DNA of 15,339 bases. Origin: GCA-2689995 sp964529325. GTDB lineage: Bacteria; Fidelibacterota; Marinisomatia; SCGC-AAA003-L08; GCA-2689995. Under the pieces are notes generated by a model. The model was not told where the DNA came from, did no database searches, and saw only the letters and a list, made by a program, of their open reading frames with translations. Positions 6,298-15,026 of the stretch are shown piece after piece. The position numbers were made by a program, and so were the translations under genes. Every line of letters starts with the position of its first letter. The stretch's first letter is position 1. The stretch is from assembly GCA_964529325.1 (NCBI GenBank), contig CAZGWH010000057.1, forward strand, positions 1 to 15,339, given 5' to 3'.

Positions 6298-7336
6298 TAA
6301 AACGATTTTTTAAGCTTTTCATAACATCAAAAAAGAAAATTGGATTTAACATATGTAACCCTTGAATTAAAATACTTTTGAATGCAGCACCATCATGTAA
6401 TTTATCAAGGAAAGTTAACCAAAATGTTTTAGGTGAAATCATATATGGAGTATTTTTTCCTTGTTTTTTAAATAATTCAAGCTCATATTTATTTCTACCC
6501 CACCTCTCTAATAAAAATGTAATTTTAGATGGTACAAATCCGAAAATCTCATTATGAATATATTCGGTCAATGTTAAATTTGTAGACATTGCTCTTACTA
6601 ATTTTTGATTTTCACAAAATTCAATCATAATGTCAATATTAAAATCTTCTTCAAACAAATGATATAATGGCATATAAAAATGCTCTAATTGGAAAGTCCT
6701 TTCTGGAAAAATATTATGAAAAAGAATTATTGCCAACTCAATTTCTTTTTTAATATTTTGGATTTCTAACCCCTCAATAATTCTAGTTTCTATATATGGT
6801 TTTAATGAACGCTTATCAATATATAAAAAATAATCTGTTGAAATATCAGAATACATATCTATATAATAGGTTCCACCTTTCTTACCTTTACCTGTTTTAC
6901 CTATTCCATCTGGATGTATTAAAGTAGTTTGCATTGGTGCCCACTCATGAAATTCATAACCTTTAGAATATAAATAGTCAATAACTTTTTTAAATTCATA
7001 TTTATCACCAAAATTTATTACATCTGTATCATTAGGTGTAGCAGGGTAAGGTTTTAAAGATTTAAAAATTGCATATTTATTTTTACCAAATTCATTTAAA
7101 CTTTTACCTAAAGTTGAAACAACACTCAGAGTTTTATTTCTTCTTGTATTTAATTTTTGATAATATTCCTCAAGCAATTCTGACCAACCATCTTTTCTAT
7201 AAATAGAAAGATATAATAATGCAACTCTATCTTTAAATGCTTCATCATAGATTTCTTCAAGTTTTAAATCATCTATTTCATATTTTTTATCAACATAAGG
7301 TGATCCAATAATTTTTATTAATTCAAATGTGTTCAT
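6269..7336 (-). CDS. Nucleotidyltransferase-fold protein of unknown function
   Basis: The 355-residue protein shows a minimal nucleotidyltransferase signature: FKSLKPYPATPNDTDVI (91-107) with D103/D105 as likely metal ligands, and YYIDMYSDI with D160 as a possible third carboxylate. The N-terminal 80 residues and the C-terminal half (about 180-355) are helical and unassigned. I recall similar proteins in bacterial and archaeal glycan clusters, but no established reaction. It could transfer a nucleotidyl or phosphoryl group to a sugar, or be a non-catalytic partner. It overlaps the phosphoribosyltransferase start, which suggests the two products work together. The ATG at 7336 follows the glycosyltransferase gene by 13 bp. 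Confidence 0.65.
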   Translation of the reverse strand: MNTFELIKIIGSPYVDKKYEIDDLKLEEIYDEAFKDRVALLYLSIYRKDGWSELLEEYYQKLNTRRNKTLSVVSTLGKSLNEFGKNKYAIFKSLKPYPATPNDTDVINFGDKYEFKKVIDYLYSKGYEFHEWAPMQTTLIHPDGIGKTGKGKKGGTYYIDMYSDISTDYFLYIDKRSLKPYIETRIIEGLEIQNIKKEIELAIILFHNIFPERTFQLEHFYMPLYHLFEEDFNIDIMIEFCENQKLVRAMSTNLTLTEYIHNEIFGFVPSKITFLLERWGRNKYELELFKKQGKNTPYMISPKTFWLTFLDKLHDGAAFKSILIQGLHMLNPIFFFDVMKSLKNRFSEKGTYHLE

Positions 7337-7349
7337 AGCTTGTGCCTAA

Positions 7350-8552
7350 TTAATGATTAGAAATTAAATCAGTATATACATTTTCAATTCGATTGCATAA
7401 CTTTTCTTTATTAAAAGTATTTATAATATGATTATGTCCAAGTTCACCCATTTTTTTGGTTTTTTCTTTATTCTTAATTAATATACAAATCTTTTCTGCC
7501 ATATCTATATAATTACCCATTTCATATAAAAGTCCAGTTTTACCATCTATAATTTCTTCAGGCACACCACCTGAATTTGCTCCTACAATAGGTTTTTTAC
7601 AAAACTGAGCTTCCATTACTACCCCAGGTAATGGATCTGGTGTAGTTGATGCGTGAACACATATATCAAAGTTACTCATTAAGGCAAAAATATCATTTCT
7701 TTGTCCTGTAAAAACTATATTTGACTTTATTTCAAATTTCTCAGTTAATAATTTAAGTTCGTCTAAATAATTATCCCTTCCCCCTCCTTTTACTCCTCCT
7801 CCCACAATTAAAAAAGTTGTATTCGGAAATTGTTTCAAAATTTCAGACGAAGCTTTAATAAACAAATCTTGCCCTTTCCATGGCTCTAACCTTCCAACTA
7901 ATCCGACAACTTTATTTCCTTTAGGAATATTAAATTCCTTAAAGAAATCCTCCTGAATTAAATTACTATGGTGTCCAACTTTTTCCATATCAATCCAATC
8001 GTAACAAGTTACTATTTTCCGACCATGTTTAACATTTAAATACTTTTTAAACATTTCATTAGCAACACCATCGGACACAGTAAAAATTTTATTATTTAAA
8101 AAATAAACAATACTTGTAATTACATTTTTTAACCATTTGGGAGAAACTAATATCCATCTAATATACTGAATTGATTTGATTTTATTTATTTTTCCAACTA
8201 TTGGACCATACAAATCTAATAAATCATTTCCATGAATAATATCAATTTTTTCTTCTTTAACTAACTTATTGATTTTTAAAATAGTGAAAGGAAATTTAAA
8301 GATTAGTTTTAAATAATAGAGTGGATTTGTCGATTTCTTAATCCTTACCATATCGATAATTTTAATTCTGATGCCAGCATTTTGATATAATTCAAATACC
8401 TTAGTTTTTTTAGATAAAACAACTATTGGTTCAAATTTATTTTTATCTAGTTGATCAGCTAACTTAAATAAGCAATAGTCAGCACCACCGATATCATTAT
8501 TGTTAGCATGAAGGTACAATACTTTTATTTTATTTTTTAACATTATCCTCAA
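7350..8552 (-). CDS. GT4-family glycosyltransferase (GT-B fold)
   Basis: A retaining glycosyltransferase that adds a sugar from a nucleotide donor to the lipid-linked repeat unit at the cytoplasmic face. The GGAD turn (22-25), VGLVGRLEPWKGQDLFI (216-232), FTGQRNDIFALM (281-292) and PLPGVVMEA with E314 mark a GT4 enzyme. The usual first Glu of the E-x7-E motif is Asp (D306), as in other 'PDPLP' members. The start is ambiguous. The TTG at 8552 overlaps the kinase gene by 23 bp; the ATG three codons later (8543) gives 397 residues and a cleaner start (MLKNKIKVL). The donor and linkage cannot be read from the sequence. Confidence 0.93.
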   Translation of the reverse strand: MRIMLKNKIKVLYLHANNNDIGGADYCLFKLADQLDKNKFEPIVVLSKKTKVFELYQNAGIRIKIIDMVRIKKSTNPLYYLKLIFKFPFTILKINKLVKEEKIDIIHGNDLLDLYGPIVGKINKIKSIQYIRWILVSPKWLKNVITSIVYFLNNKIFTVSDGVANEMFKKYLNVKHGRKIVTCYDWIDMEKVGHHSNLIQEDFFKEFNIPKGNKVVGLVGRLEPWKGQDLFIKASSEILKQFPNTTFLIVGGGVKGGGRDNYLDELKLLTEKFEIKSNIVFTGQRNDIFALMSNFDICVHASTTPDPLPGVVMEAQFCKKPIVGANSGGVPEEIIDGKTGLLYEMGNYIDMAEKICILIKNKEKTKKMGELGHNHIINTFNKEKLCNRIENVYTDLISNH

Positions 8553-9186
8553 TTAATTTTAATGCATTTTTACAAACGTTTTCTTCAGACTCAGTTCCAT
8601 CAATTATCTTAAAATTATACTTTTTAGACAATCCTAAATATCTCTTTCTGCGCTCAGTTAAATATTCAATATCAGGAATATCGTCCTTTCTTGCCATTGC
8701 TATTTTTTCCGGTAAATCAATAAAAATTACCATATCAGGTTTAGGTAAAATCCTAAAAAATATTTCGATTAATCGTTGTGCAAAATCTAAATTTTTATTT
8801 CGAGTTAAAGACGCATTTATAGCAATATCAAAAATATATCTATCAATTATATATTTCCTTCCAAATATCATATTTATCTTAATTTTTAAAAATATTTGGA
8901 TTGAATAATCTAACAACCATAAAAAAATATATATGTTTGAAAGAATAGGATGCTTTGAACTGTTCATTTTTTTTACATTATTGTATTTATTATAATCCCG
9001 GTATTCATTAGTTTTTTTCATTATTGTTAATTTTGCAATTACTTTTAAAGGATATAATAATTTTGCAAAATATTGACAGTATTTATACTCATATGGTATA
9101 TTTCTCAATTTAAGTATTTTTACTATATTTAATGCTAAAGAAGTCTTTCCTGCACCATCTATTCCGATTATATTGATTAATTTCAT
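8530..9186 (-). CDS. Thymidylate-kinase-like P-loop kinase
   Basis: About 218 residues, with a P-loop IIGIDGAGKTSLA (6-18), IIDRYIFD (about 114-121, the DR motif of TMK-type kinases) and an arginine-rich lid-like region around 176-186 (LTERRKRYLGL). It is embedded between glycosyltransferases and resembles the kinase paralogues often found in glycan clusters rather than housekeeping tmk. The middle segment (about 40-110) is hydrophobic and basic, unlike compact Tmk. It may phosphorylate a sugar or nucleoside precursor, or the glycan itself. Its end overlaps the next glycosyltransferase and its start is 10 bp after the previous one, which points to co-translation. Confidence 0.8.
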   Translation of the reverse strand: MKLINIIGIDGAGKTSLALNIVKILKLRNIPYEYKYCQYFAKLLYPLKVIAKLTIMKKTNEYRDYNKYNNVKKMNSSKHPILSNIYIFLWLLDYSIQIFLKIKINMIFGRKYIIDRYIFDIAINASLTRNKNLDFAQRLIEIFFRILPKPDMVIFIDLPEKIAMARKDDIPDIEYLTERRKRYLGLSKKYNFKIIDGTESEENVCKNALKLIEDNVKK

Positions 9187-9196
9187 TTTATTAAAA

Positions 9197-10219
9197 CTAA
9201 ATTACAGAATTTGATAATTTTTTATATTCATCAATTAATTTTTTTGCAACCTCATGCCAATCGTATTTAACTATTTTTTTTCTTGTATTAATTGGATCAT
9301 TCCAATTTAACTCTCTAATTGATTTAATTAATTCACTTTTTGAGTTTACAAAACTAAATCCATCACCAGAACTTAAAATTCTTTCTAATGCTCCAAATCT
9401 TGTACTGATAACAGGTAGATTGCATGCCATTGCCTCTAAAACAGACAGCGGAATATCTATCGCACCATTTTTGTTATTACTCAATTTTGTCGATTCTTTT
9501 TCAAGTAAATGAAATACATATAAATCAGCCAAACTATAAATTTCATTTACTTTCTCTATAAATTGATGAATTATTATTATCCCACATGATTTTAATTTTC
9601 TATATAATTCGTTGTTTAATTTTTGATTTGTACTCCCAACAATAACGACTTGATATTCTTTTATTTTTTGAATATCAACAAACAAATCTAACTGACGATT
9701 TTCTTTTATATGTCCTACATGTAAAATTATTTTTTTATCCAATGGAATATTATGCTTTATCTTCAAATTTAATTTAGCAACATTACTCACCGAATCAAAA
9801 ATTTTACAATCTACTCCATTTGGGAAAAATTTAACATTTACATTGTTTTTAATAAATAATTCTTCATGCTTTTCAGATTGTGTTAAAATTAAATCAGGTT
9901 TTATTTTCGGTAAAATCCAAAAATATTTTTTATTTATATCAGGTCTTGTAGCTGTGCTAACAACTTTACAATTAATAAAAAAAAATGTTTTAATAAATTT
10001 TAATAAAAATAAACTTTTTAAAGTTGGACCATGGACATAGTGAAGTATTTCTGGGTTAAATTTAATTAACTGAAGTAATTTTATTGGATTTAGAAATTGC
10101 CTTAGTCCAATATGAAATAATTTATTTTCAAGAGATAAACATTCTCTGAGCGAGAAAGCAACTTTCTTCATACCTTCGTCAGGATTACCTGTAAAATCAC
10201 CAATTACACAAACATTCAT
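9197..10219 (-). CDS. GT4-family glycosyltransferase
   Basis: 340 residues with GT-B fold signs: FFPNGVDCKIF (131-141), ILHVGHIKENRQLDLFV (165-181), the acceptor-side TATRPDI near 89-95, and DIPLSVLEAMACNLPVIST (255-273) with the conserved second Glu at E262. The first acidic residue of the motif is D255, shifted by one. The N-terminal domain is short and has HGP at 63-65. It most likely adds one sugar to the lipid-linked oligosaccharide at the cytoplasmic membrane face. The start forms an ATGA overlap (10216-10219) with the GT2 stop, strongly supporting the ATG at 10219. Confidence 0.92.
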   Translation of the reverse strand: MNVCVIGDFTGNPDEGMKKVAFSLRECLSLENKLFHIGLRQFLNPIKLLQLIKFNPEILHYVHGPTLKSLFLLKFIKTFFFINCKVVSTATRPDINKKYFWILPKIKPDLILTQSEKHEELFIKNNVNVKFFPNGVDCKIFDSVSNVAKLNLKIKHNIPLDKKIILHVGHIKENRQLDLFVDIQKIKEYQVVIVGSTNQKLNNELYRKLKSCGIIIIHQFIEKVNEIYSLADLYVFHLLEKESTKLSNNKNGAIDIPLSVLEAMACNLPVISTRFGALERILSSGDGFSFVNSKSELIKSIRELNWNDPINTRKKIVKYDWHEVAKKLIDEYKKLSNSVI

Positions 10220-11052
10220 TTCTCTAATTTTCTCAACGCAGTACTTGCTTTTAAAAATGTAAAGTCAAATCTAAATATCAGTCTTAAAAGTGCTGAAAGA
10301 AACCGAGCAAAATAGTTTCCAAAAGTGAATAATAAACTTTTTCCTAAAATATTTTTAATAAAGAAATTATTATTTTTAATTTCTTTTAATATTTCAAAAT
10401 GTTCATGTTTTAAAACTTCTTGAAGATTAGTAGTTTTTGCATCTCCATGAACCCTAGTTATTCCAATAAATTCTTTAATCTGATAAAATTTCACACCTCT
10501 CAAAAACATTCTAATCCAAAATTCTGTATCCATACAAAAATGTTTCTTTTCATCTAAATATCCAAATTTATCTAATAATTCTCTTTTAAAAAAAACTGCT
10601 GGTTGACTGCTTAATTGTCTCCCCCAAATTAAATTGAATGGTAAAAAAGGTGCAGATTTTCGTTTATAAATTAAATTTGAATATTTATCTATTGCCGAAT
10701 AGTCTCCGTATATTACATCTATTTTAGGATTTTTATTAATTGCCTTATTTAATTTTTCTAAGGCTCCTTTTTCAACTAAATCATCAGAATTTATCCAATT
10801 TACAAAATCACCTGTAGCGATTTTAAAACCTTTATTAATTGCATGCGTTTGTCCTTTATCTTTTTCAGACACCCAATATGTCAAATACTTCTCATATTTT
10901 TTAATTATTTCTACAGAATTATCCGTTGAACCACCATCAATAACTATAATTTCCAAATTTGAATAATTTTGATCTATAATACTTAAAATAGTTTCCTCAA
11001 GAAATTCCCCCTGGTTATATGAAGGGGTAATTATAGAAAATTTATTTTGCAT
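10216..11052 (-). CDS. GT2-family glycosyltransferase
   Basis: An inverting GT-A enzyme of 278 residues. FSIITPSYNQGEFLEETI (5-22), VIDGGSTDNS (37-46), the nucleotide-metal site NSDD (88-91), QPAVFF (150-155) and MDTEFWIRM (174-182) are textbook for this family. GITRVHGDAKT (197-207) is the conserved tail seen in many O-antigen GT2 enzymes. The C-terminal 50 residues are basic and hydrophobic and may rest on the membrane. The ATG at 11052 overlaps the polymerase gene by 11 bp and the stop overlaps the next GT4, placing it mid-operon. Donor sugar and linkage are not predictable here. Confidence 0.95.
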   Translation of the reverse strand: MQNKFSIITPSYNQGEFLEETILSIIDQNYSNLEIIVIDGGSTDNSVEIIKKYEKYLTYWVSEKDKGQTHAINKGFKIATGDFVNWINSDDLVEKGALEKLNKAINKNPKIDVIYGDYSAIDKYSNLIYKRKSAPFLPFNLIWGRQLSSQPAVFFKRELLDKFGYLDEKKHFCMDTEFWIRMFLRGVKFYQIKEFIGITRVHGDAKTTNLQEVLKHEHFEILKEIKNNNFFIKNILGKSLLFTFGNYFARFLSALLRLIFRFDFTFLKASTALRKLEK

Positions 11053-12469
11053 TAGCTTTTAGAATATCATTATTAATAATTGTGTTACTATTTGCAATAA
11101 CTATTAAAGTAATTGCGAACATAACAATTACCGTTCTTCTAAATCCCTGGAAAAATGGAGGTATAAACAGTTCCCAAATAAAAATTGATAATAAGAATAA
11201 AATAGAAGCATTTAAATAGAAACTATTATTCAAATTATATCTTTTATACCTTATAAATTTCAAAAAGGTGTACAAATAAAATATAACGCCAACAAGACCA
11301 AATTTAACCCATGATTGTAATAATCCTGAGTGTGCTGTAATTGATTTATCTTTATTTTGAATTTGCATTCTAGTTAAGTCAAAACGAAATCCGACCCCTT
11401 TACCTAAAATTGGAGATTCTGATATATCTTTGATTGAGTCCTGAATATCTAATATATGACCCAAATTAGATTTTTGCACCTTGTCATCTTGTCCAACAAT
11501 CCTTTGATAAAATAACATAATGATATTTGAATTATCTTTAATATTAAATATCAATAAGCTAAATAAAATACCAAAAGTATAAGTTATTAATATTTTATTT
11601 ATTATATTTAACTTATAAAGTGTATATATAGTTAAAATTATCATTCCAATCAAAGGACCTCTTCTAAGTGATAAAAATATCGATGCACAATACACTAAAA
11701 TCAAAATAATTTTTTTATTATTATATTGTTTTTGTTCAACCATATTAATTACTAATAAAAAAAGCCCAAATAAAACTATGTAAACATCTGAGTCAGCACC
11801 AAAAAAACTAGGGGAATTTTGAATATATCCTTCAGCTGTTATTGGCCATAATAGAATATAATTAGAGCCAAATATATATTCTGGTAAAATAAAAATAAGT
11901 TTAACAATTAAAAAAACATGAAAATAGTTAATTAATTCCAAAATAAACTTTGGTTTATTTAACAGTATTTTATTTAGAATATAAAAAAAGCATAATCCCA
12001 AAAGCAATGTACGAAATTCGGCAAATAAAAATATGTCATAAGTAGAATTTCCATTTGCAATTCCACGAATAACTCCAAGAAATATAATTAATAACCAAGT
12101 AAAAATAAATATTTTCGATTCTCTGCTAATTTTATTATTTAAAATATTGGTATTATTATTTTTATTTAAATGGTAAATTATTATTACCTTTGCTAATAAA
12201 GAATATGTTAATAATTCAATAAATTTTGCTCCCAATATTTCAATTTCATAAATTGTTAAAAATTTTTGATTGTAACTTGAATACCAAATAGATTGAGGTA
12301 AAAAAATAATCAAACAAAAATAATTAATAAGTGAATATTTTAGAGGTGAAAAGATTAAAAATATAATTAAAATTACATAATAATATTTCAAAAAATCATC
12401 AGAAAATAAATAAATCCATTTAAATAATAAAACAGATATAATTGAAAAAAATATTATAGATAATTTCAT
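11042..12469 (-). CDS. O-antigen polymerase or ligase (Wzy/WaaL-like), integral membrane
   Basis: 475 residues, mostly hydrophobic helices, with a large loop at about 311-385, the layout of Wzy_C proteins. In it SPILGKGVGF (352-361) and HSGLLQSWVKFGLVG (380-394) are hallmark motifs. SLRRGPLIGM (267-276) provides the arginine pair typical of polymerases and ligases. It acts at the periplasmic face, joining lipid-linked repeat units (Wzy) or attaching the polymer to lipid A-core (WaaL). Pairing with a Wzx-like flippase favours Wzy. It is among the most AT-rich genes in the window, which is usual for this class. It lies 2 bp after the FkbM gene. Confidence 0.85.
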   Translation of the reverse strand: MKLSIIFFSIISVLLFKWIYLFSDDFLKYYYVILIIFLIFSPLKYSLINYFCLIIFLPQSIWYSSYNQKFLTIYEIEILGAKFIELLTYSLLAKVIIIYHLNKNNNTNILNNKISRESKIFIFTWLLIIFLGVIRGIANGNSTYDIFLFAEFRTLLLGLCFFYILNKILLNKPKFILELINYFHVFLIVKLIFILPEYIFGSNYILLWPITAEGYIQNSPSFFGADSDVYIVLFGLFLLVINMVEQKQYNNKKIILILVYCASIFLSLRRGPLIGMIILTIYTLYKLNIINKILITYTFGILFSLLIFNIKDNSNIIMLFYQRIVGQDDKVQKSNLGHILDIQDSIKDISESPILGKGVGFRFDLTRMQIQNKDKSITAHSGLLQSWVKFGLVGVIFYLYTFLKFIRYKRYNLNNSFYLNASILFLLSIFIWELFIPPFFQGFRRTVIVMFAITLIVIANSNTIINNDILKANAK

Positions 12470-12471
12470 AT

Positions 12472-13203
12472 TTAATTTAAGATTTTAGATCCTTCCTTAA
12501 AAAAAATACAATTTACCTGTAATTGCCTTCCTGTAATTTTATTAAAAAATTCAGGTACAATTAGCACTAATTGAAAATTATATTGCACCAACATATCACA
12601 CATTTCAAAAAATAATTTCTCTCCATCATATAGCTGAACCAATGATAATTCCAATTCTATACCCGTTATATTTTTTAAAGATTCTTTCGCACCTTTAATT
12701 ACATAACTTTCATATCCTTGTGTATCAAGTTTTAAATATATTGATTTATGTTCTTCGCCAAGATCTTTAAAAATATCATCTAATTTATAAACTTTAATAT
12801 CTTGTGTCTCAATAACTTTAGCCTCAGGAGTGACTTTTAGATGGCTTTTTAGGATCCTAGAAATTGAACTACTTAATGTGTTTTTTGATATATTTATTTT
12901 GTCTTTTTTAGTGACCTCACCTAAAGCAAAATTCGATGCGACCCAATTATTATCATTTATTATATTTGACTTTAAAATATTAAATACATCTTTATTGGGT
13001 TCAATTGAATATATTTTATTTTTAAACCCAATTTCTCTAAGTTTCTTACCATATTGTCCAATATTAGCCCCAACATCAATGACTAAATCAATAGATTGAG
13101 TAGAAAAGATTTTTGCTAATTTATAATTATCTGAATTATTATATTTTGAAATATTTAAATTTAATTTATTTAAAATTTTATTTACATCATTAAGTTTAAT
13201 CAT
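12472..13203 (-). CDS. FkbM-family SAM-dependent methyltransferase
   Basis: 243 residues with the SAM-binding motif VIDVGANIGQYG (41-52), IYSIEPN (64-70) with the acidic residue for the ribose of SAM, and the FkbM signature YLKLDTQGYESYVIKGA (156-172). GIELELSLVQLYDGE (181-195) follows, as in FkbM relatives of glycan clusters. It probably O-methylates a sugar hydroxyl of the repeat unit, in the cytoplasm, before export. A role in terminating chain growth is possible in other systems but is not shown here. It sits 13 bp after the flippase and 2 bp before the polymerase. Confidence 0.93.
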   Translation of the reverse strand: MIKLNDVNKILNKLNLNISKYNNSDNYKLAKIFSTQSIDLVIDVGANIGQYGKKLREIGFKNKIYSIEPNKDVFNILKSNIINDNNWVASNFALGEVTKKDKINISKNTLSSSISRILKSHLKVTPEAKVIETQDIKVYKLDDIFKDLGEEHKSIYLKLDTQGYESYVIKGAKESLKNITGIELELSLVQLYDGEKLFFEMCDMLVQYNFQLVLIVPEFFNKITGRQLQVNCIFFKEGSKILN

Positions 13204-13216
13204 TTTTTAACCCACC

Positions 13217-14488
13217 TTATTTTAGCCTAACTAAATAAATTACTGGAAGCAATTTCACCATACTATAATAAAAAATATTAGATATTGCTATCAACATAGC
13301 TATTTCATAATTATTTATAAATAGATATACAATAAAATACTTTACCAATATAGAAATAATTGTAATATTTTTATTTTCTATTTCTAAGCCAACCATTTGC
13401 AAAACTTCACCTAATGGTCCCGTGATTGAATTTATAATCTGTGCTAATAATAATATTATTAATATTGATTTTGCATTTATAAAATCTACTCCAAAAAACC
13501 CAAGAATTGAACTATCAAAAAAATAAATAAAAATAAAAATAGGTATAGATATAATTGCTGAAATAAAAGATGATTTCAATAAGTTTATTGTTAATAATCT
13601 CTTATTTCTATCTACATTAAATTCTGCTAAACTAGGCATTATCACATGATTTACTGATGATAAGAATAAAATTGTAATTGATGCAATTCTATAAGATACA
13701 TTATAGTATGCAACTTGTTGAGGATCATGGAAAATTCCTATTAAAAATATATCAATTAAAGGAACAAGGGTATTTAAACTATTAGATAAAAATATAGGTA
13801 TTGAAATTTTTATTAATTTACTATTAACAACATTTTTAATTGAGGAGGCATTTAGATTGAATTTAAATTTATTAAAAATATGAATAGTGGATAATATGGA
13901 AGTTAAAATAATTGAGGAGGTATAAATAATTAGTATTATATCAATATTTAATGAATTCTGAAAAAAAATATTTACAAATATTAAAGAAATTAAAGAAATT
14001 AAATTTATCATAGTAAATTGATAAAATGAAAATTCCTTAAATAGTTTTGTTGCCTTAAAAATCGATGAATTTACAAAAACTACACTTAAGAAAATAGCAG
14101 TAAGGGACATTATTAAAATATAATTTTCAAAAATAATATCCTTAAAATATAATATCGCTATATTACTTTTAAATGGTAAAATGAATAAAACTAAAACTAA
14201 TGAAAAAAATAAAATAAACTTTAAAGAATTATTGTATATAAGACTAATTTTATTATTACTTATATTTTTTTTAAATAAATCTCCGAGAACTCTAATCAAT
14301 GAAATATCTAAACCCATTTTGTAAAAAATAGATAAAAACCTTATGTTTGAAATATATAAAGTAAAAATACCTAAAGCAACTGAACCAATTTTTCTAGAAA
14401 TAAATATTGTGATTAATAAATTAAATAATATCCCTATAGTATTAAAAATAAATACAATTGATGAACTCTTTAGTAAAAAGGTAAACAT
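13217..14488 (-). CDS. Polysaccharide flippase (Wzx/MOP superfamily)
   Basis: 423 residues of successive hydrophobic helices (about 12 by eye). The N-terminal segment IVFIFNTIGILFNLLITIFI, then SRKIGSVALGIFTLYIS (31-47), is the normal start of Wzx/RfbX proteins. The helix containing FLSNSLNTLVPLIDIFLIG and the following DPQQVAYYNVSYRIA match the second half of the family. It moves the undecaprenyl-linked repeat unit across the inner membrane. The ATG at 14488 has no evident SD. It is the first intact gene of the block. The sequence just upstream is decayed, so its promoter is not identifiable by eye. Confidence 0.93.
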   Translation of the reverse strand: MFTFLLKSSSIVFIFNTIGILFNLLITIFISRKIGSVALGIFTLYISNIRFLSIFYKMGLDISLIRVLGDLFKKNISNNKISLIYNNSLKFILFFSLVLVLFILPFKSNIAILYFKDIIFENYILIMSLTAIFLSVVFVNSSIFKATKLFKEFSFYQFTMINLISLISLIFVNIFFQNSLNIDIILIIYTSSIILTSILSTIHIFNKFKFNLNASSIKNVVNSKLIKISIPIFLSNSLNTLVPLIDIFLIGIFHDPQQVAYYNVSYRIASITILFLSSVNHVIMPSLAEFNVDRNKRLLTINLLKSSFISAIISIPIFIFIYFFDSSILGFFGVDFINAKSILIILLLAQIINSITGPLGEVLQMVGLEIENKNITIISILVKYFIVYLFINNYEIAMLIAISNIFYYSMVKLLPVIYLVRLK

Positions 14489-14508
14489 TTAAATAGTAAT
14501 TAATTCTA

Positions 14509-14691
14509 TTATTTATTTCCATAATAGTACTGACAATAGTTGTAATAATTAGCGTTTCCTATTGAATTTAATATATCAACATCAATTGTAACAATTGACA
14601 AATTAATACAAACATGAATCATTTGATCTAAGAATCTAACAAGTCCGCCTTTAACCGTAATTCCAATCTCAAAAACATTTACTTTTTTCAT
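14509..14691 (-). pseudogene. Possible N-terminal remnant of a WecG/TagA-type glycosyltransferase
   Basis: A 60-codon ORF from the ATG at 14691. It starts MKKVNVFEIGITV and later reads IVTIDVDIL, which resembles the N-terminal strand and the 'VT-x-N/D-x-(D/E)-x-L' segment of WecG/TagA/CpsF enzymes. It then stops, far short of the roughly 240 residues expected. The C-terminus (NYYNYCQYYYGNK) is low complexity. The upstream neighbour is a WecB-like remnant, a common functional partner, which adds weight. It could instead be an unrelated small ORF. It ends 20 bp before the flippase start. Confidence 0.35.
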
Positions 14692-14708
14692 TAAAACCCC
14701 CTTTTTTT

Positions 14709-14821
14709 TTAAAATTCTATAATTCTTTTAATTGTACTCCCGTCTCCAAAAGGATTATGCAATTTACTAATGTATTTTTTGGAAGTAAAATTACATCTCT
14801 AAAAATTTTATCTACACCAAT
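14709..14821 (-). pseudogene. Frameshifted C-terminal remnant of UDP-GlcNAc 2-epimerase (WecB-like)
   Basis: The last frame reads LHNPFGDGSTIKRIIEF and stops at 14711-14709. This matches the family's C-terminal N-P-(F/Y)-G-D-G-x(3-4)-R-I signature. In a different minus-strand frame, 14818-14792 encodes GVDKIFRDV, resembling the preceding '(V)G-x-D-x-x-K-I' segment. The spacing is shorter than normal and there are stops in both frames, so at least one frameshift or deletion separates them. The rest of the gene is not recognisable upstream. Intact WecB enzymes supply UDP-ManNAc, so the ancestral cluster may have used that sugar. Confidence 0.65.
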
Positions 14822-15026
14822 ATTTAACGTAATTACAATTACTGCATTCTAATTTTCCACAAAAAAACAGACATTAAAAGAAGTCGTACAGCCCATATTA
14901 AATTAATTTTCTCCATATCATCTTAAATCTTTTATTGTAGGAAAAAAATAAGGAGGTAAATTTAAATGGTTTTCATACAGATTTCTATTAAAATTGATAA
15001 ATTTTAAATATTGGGAAAGGAAAATA

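Noticed and set aside
8530..9186. Housekeeping thymidylate kinase (tmk)
   Set aside because: It is embedded among glycosyltransferases and has an unusual hydrophobic/basic middle segment; better called a TMK-like kinase of glycan context.
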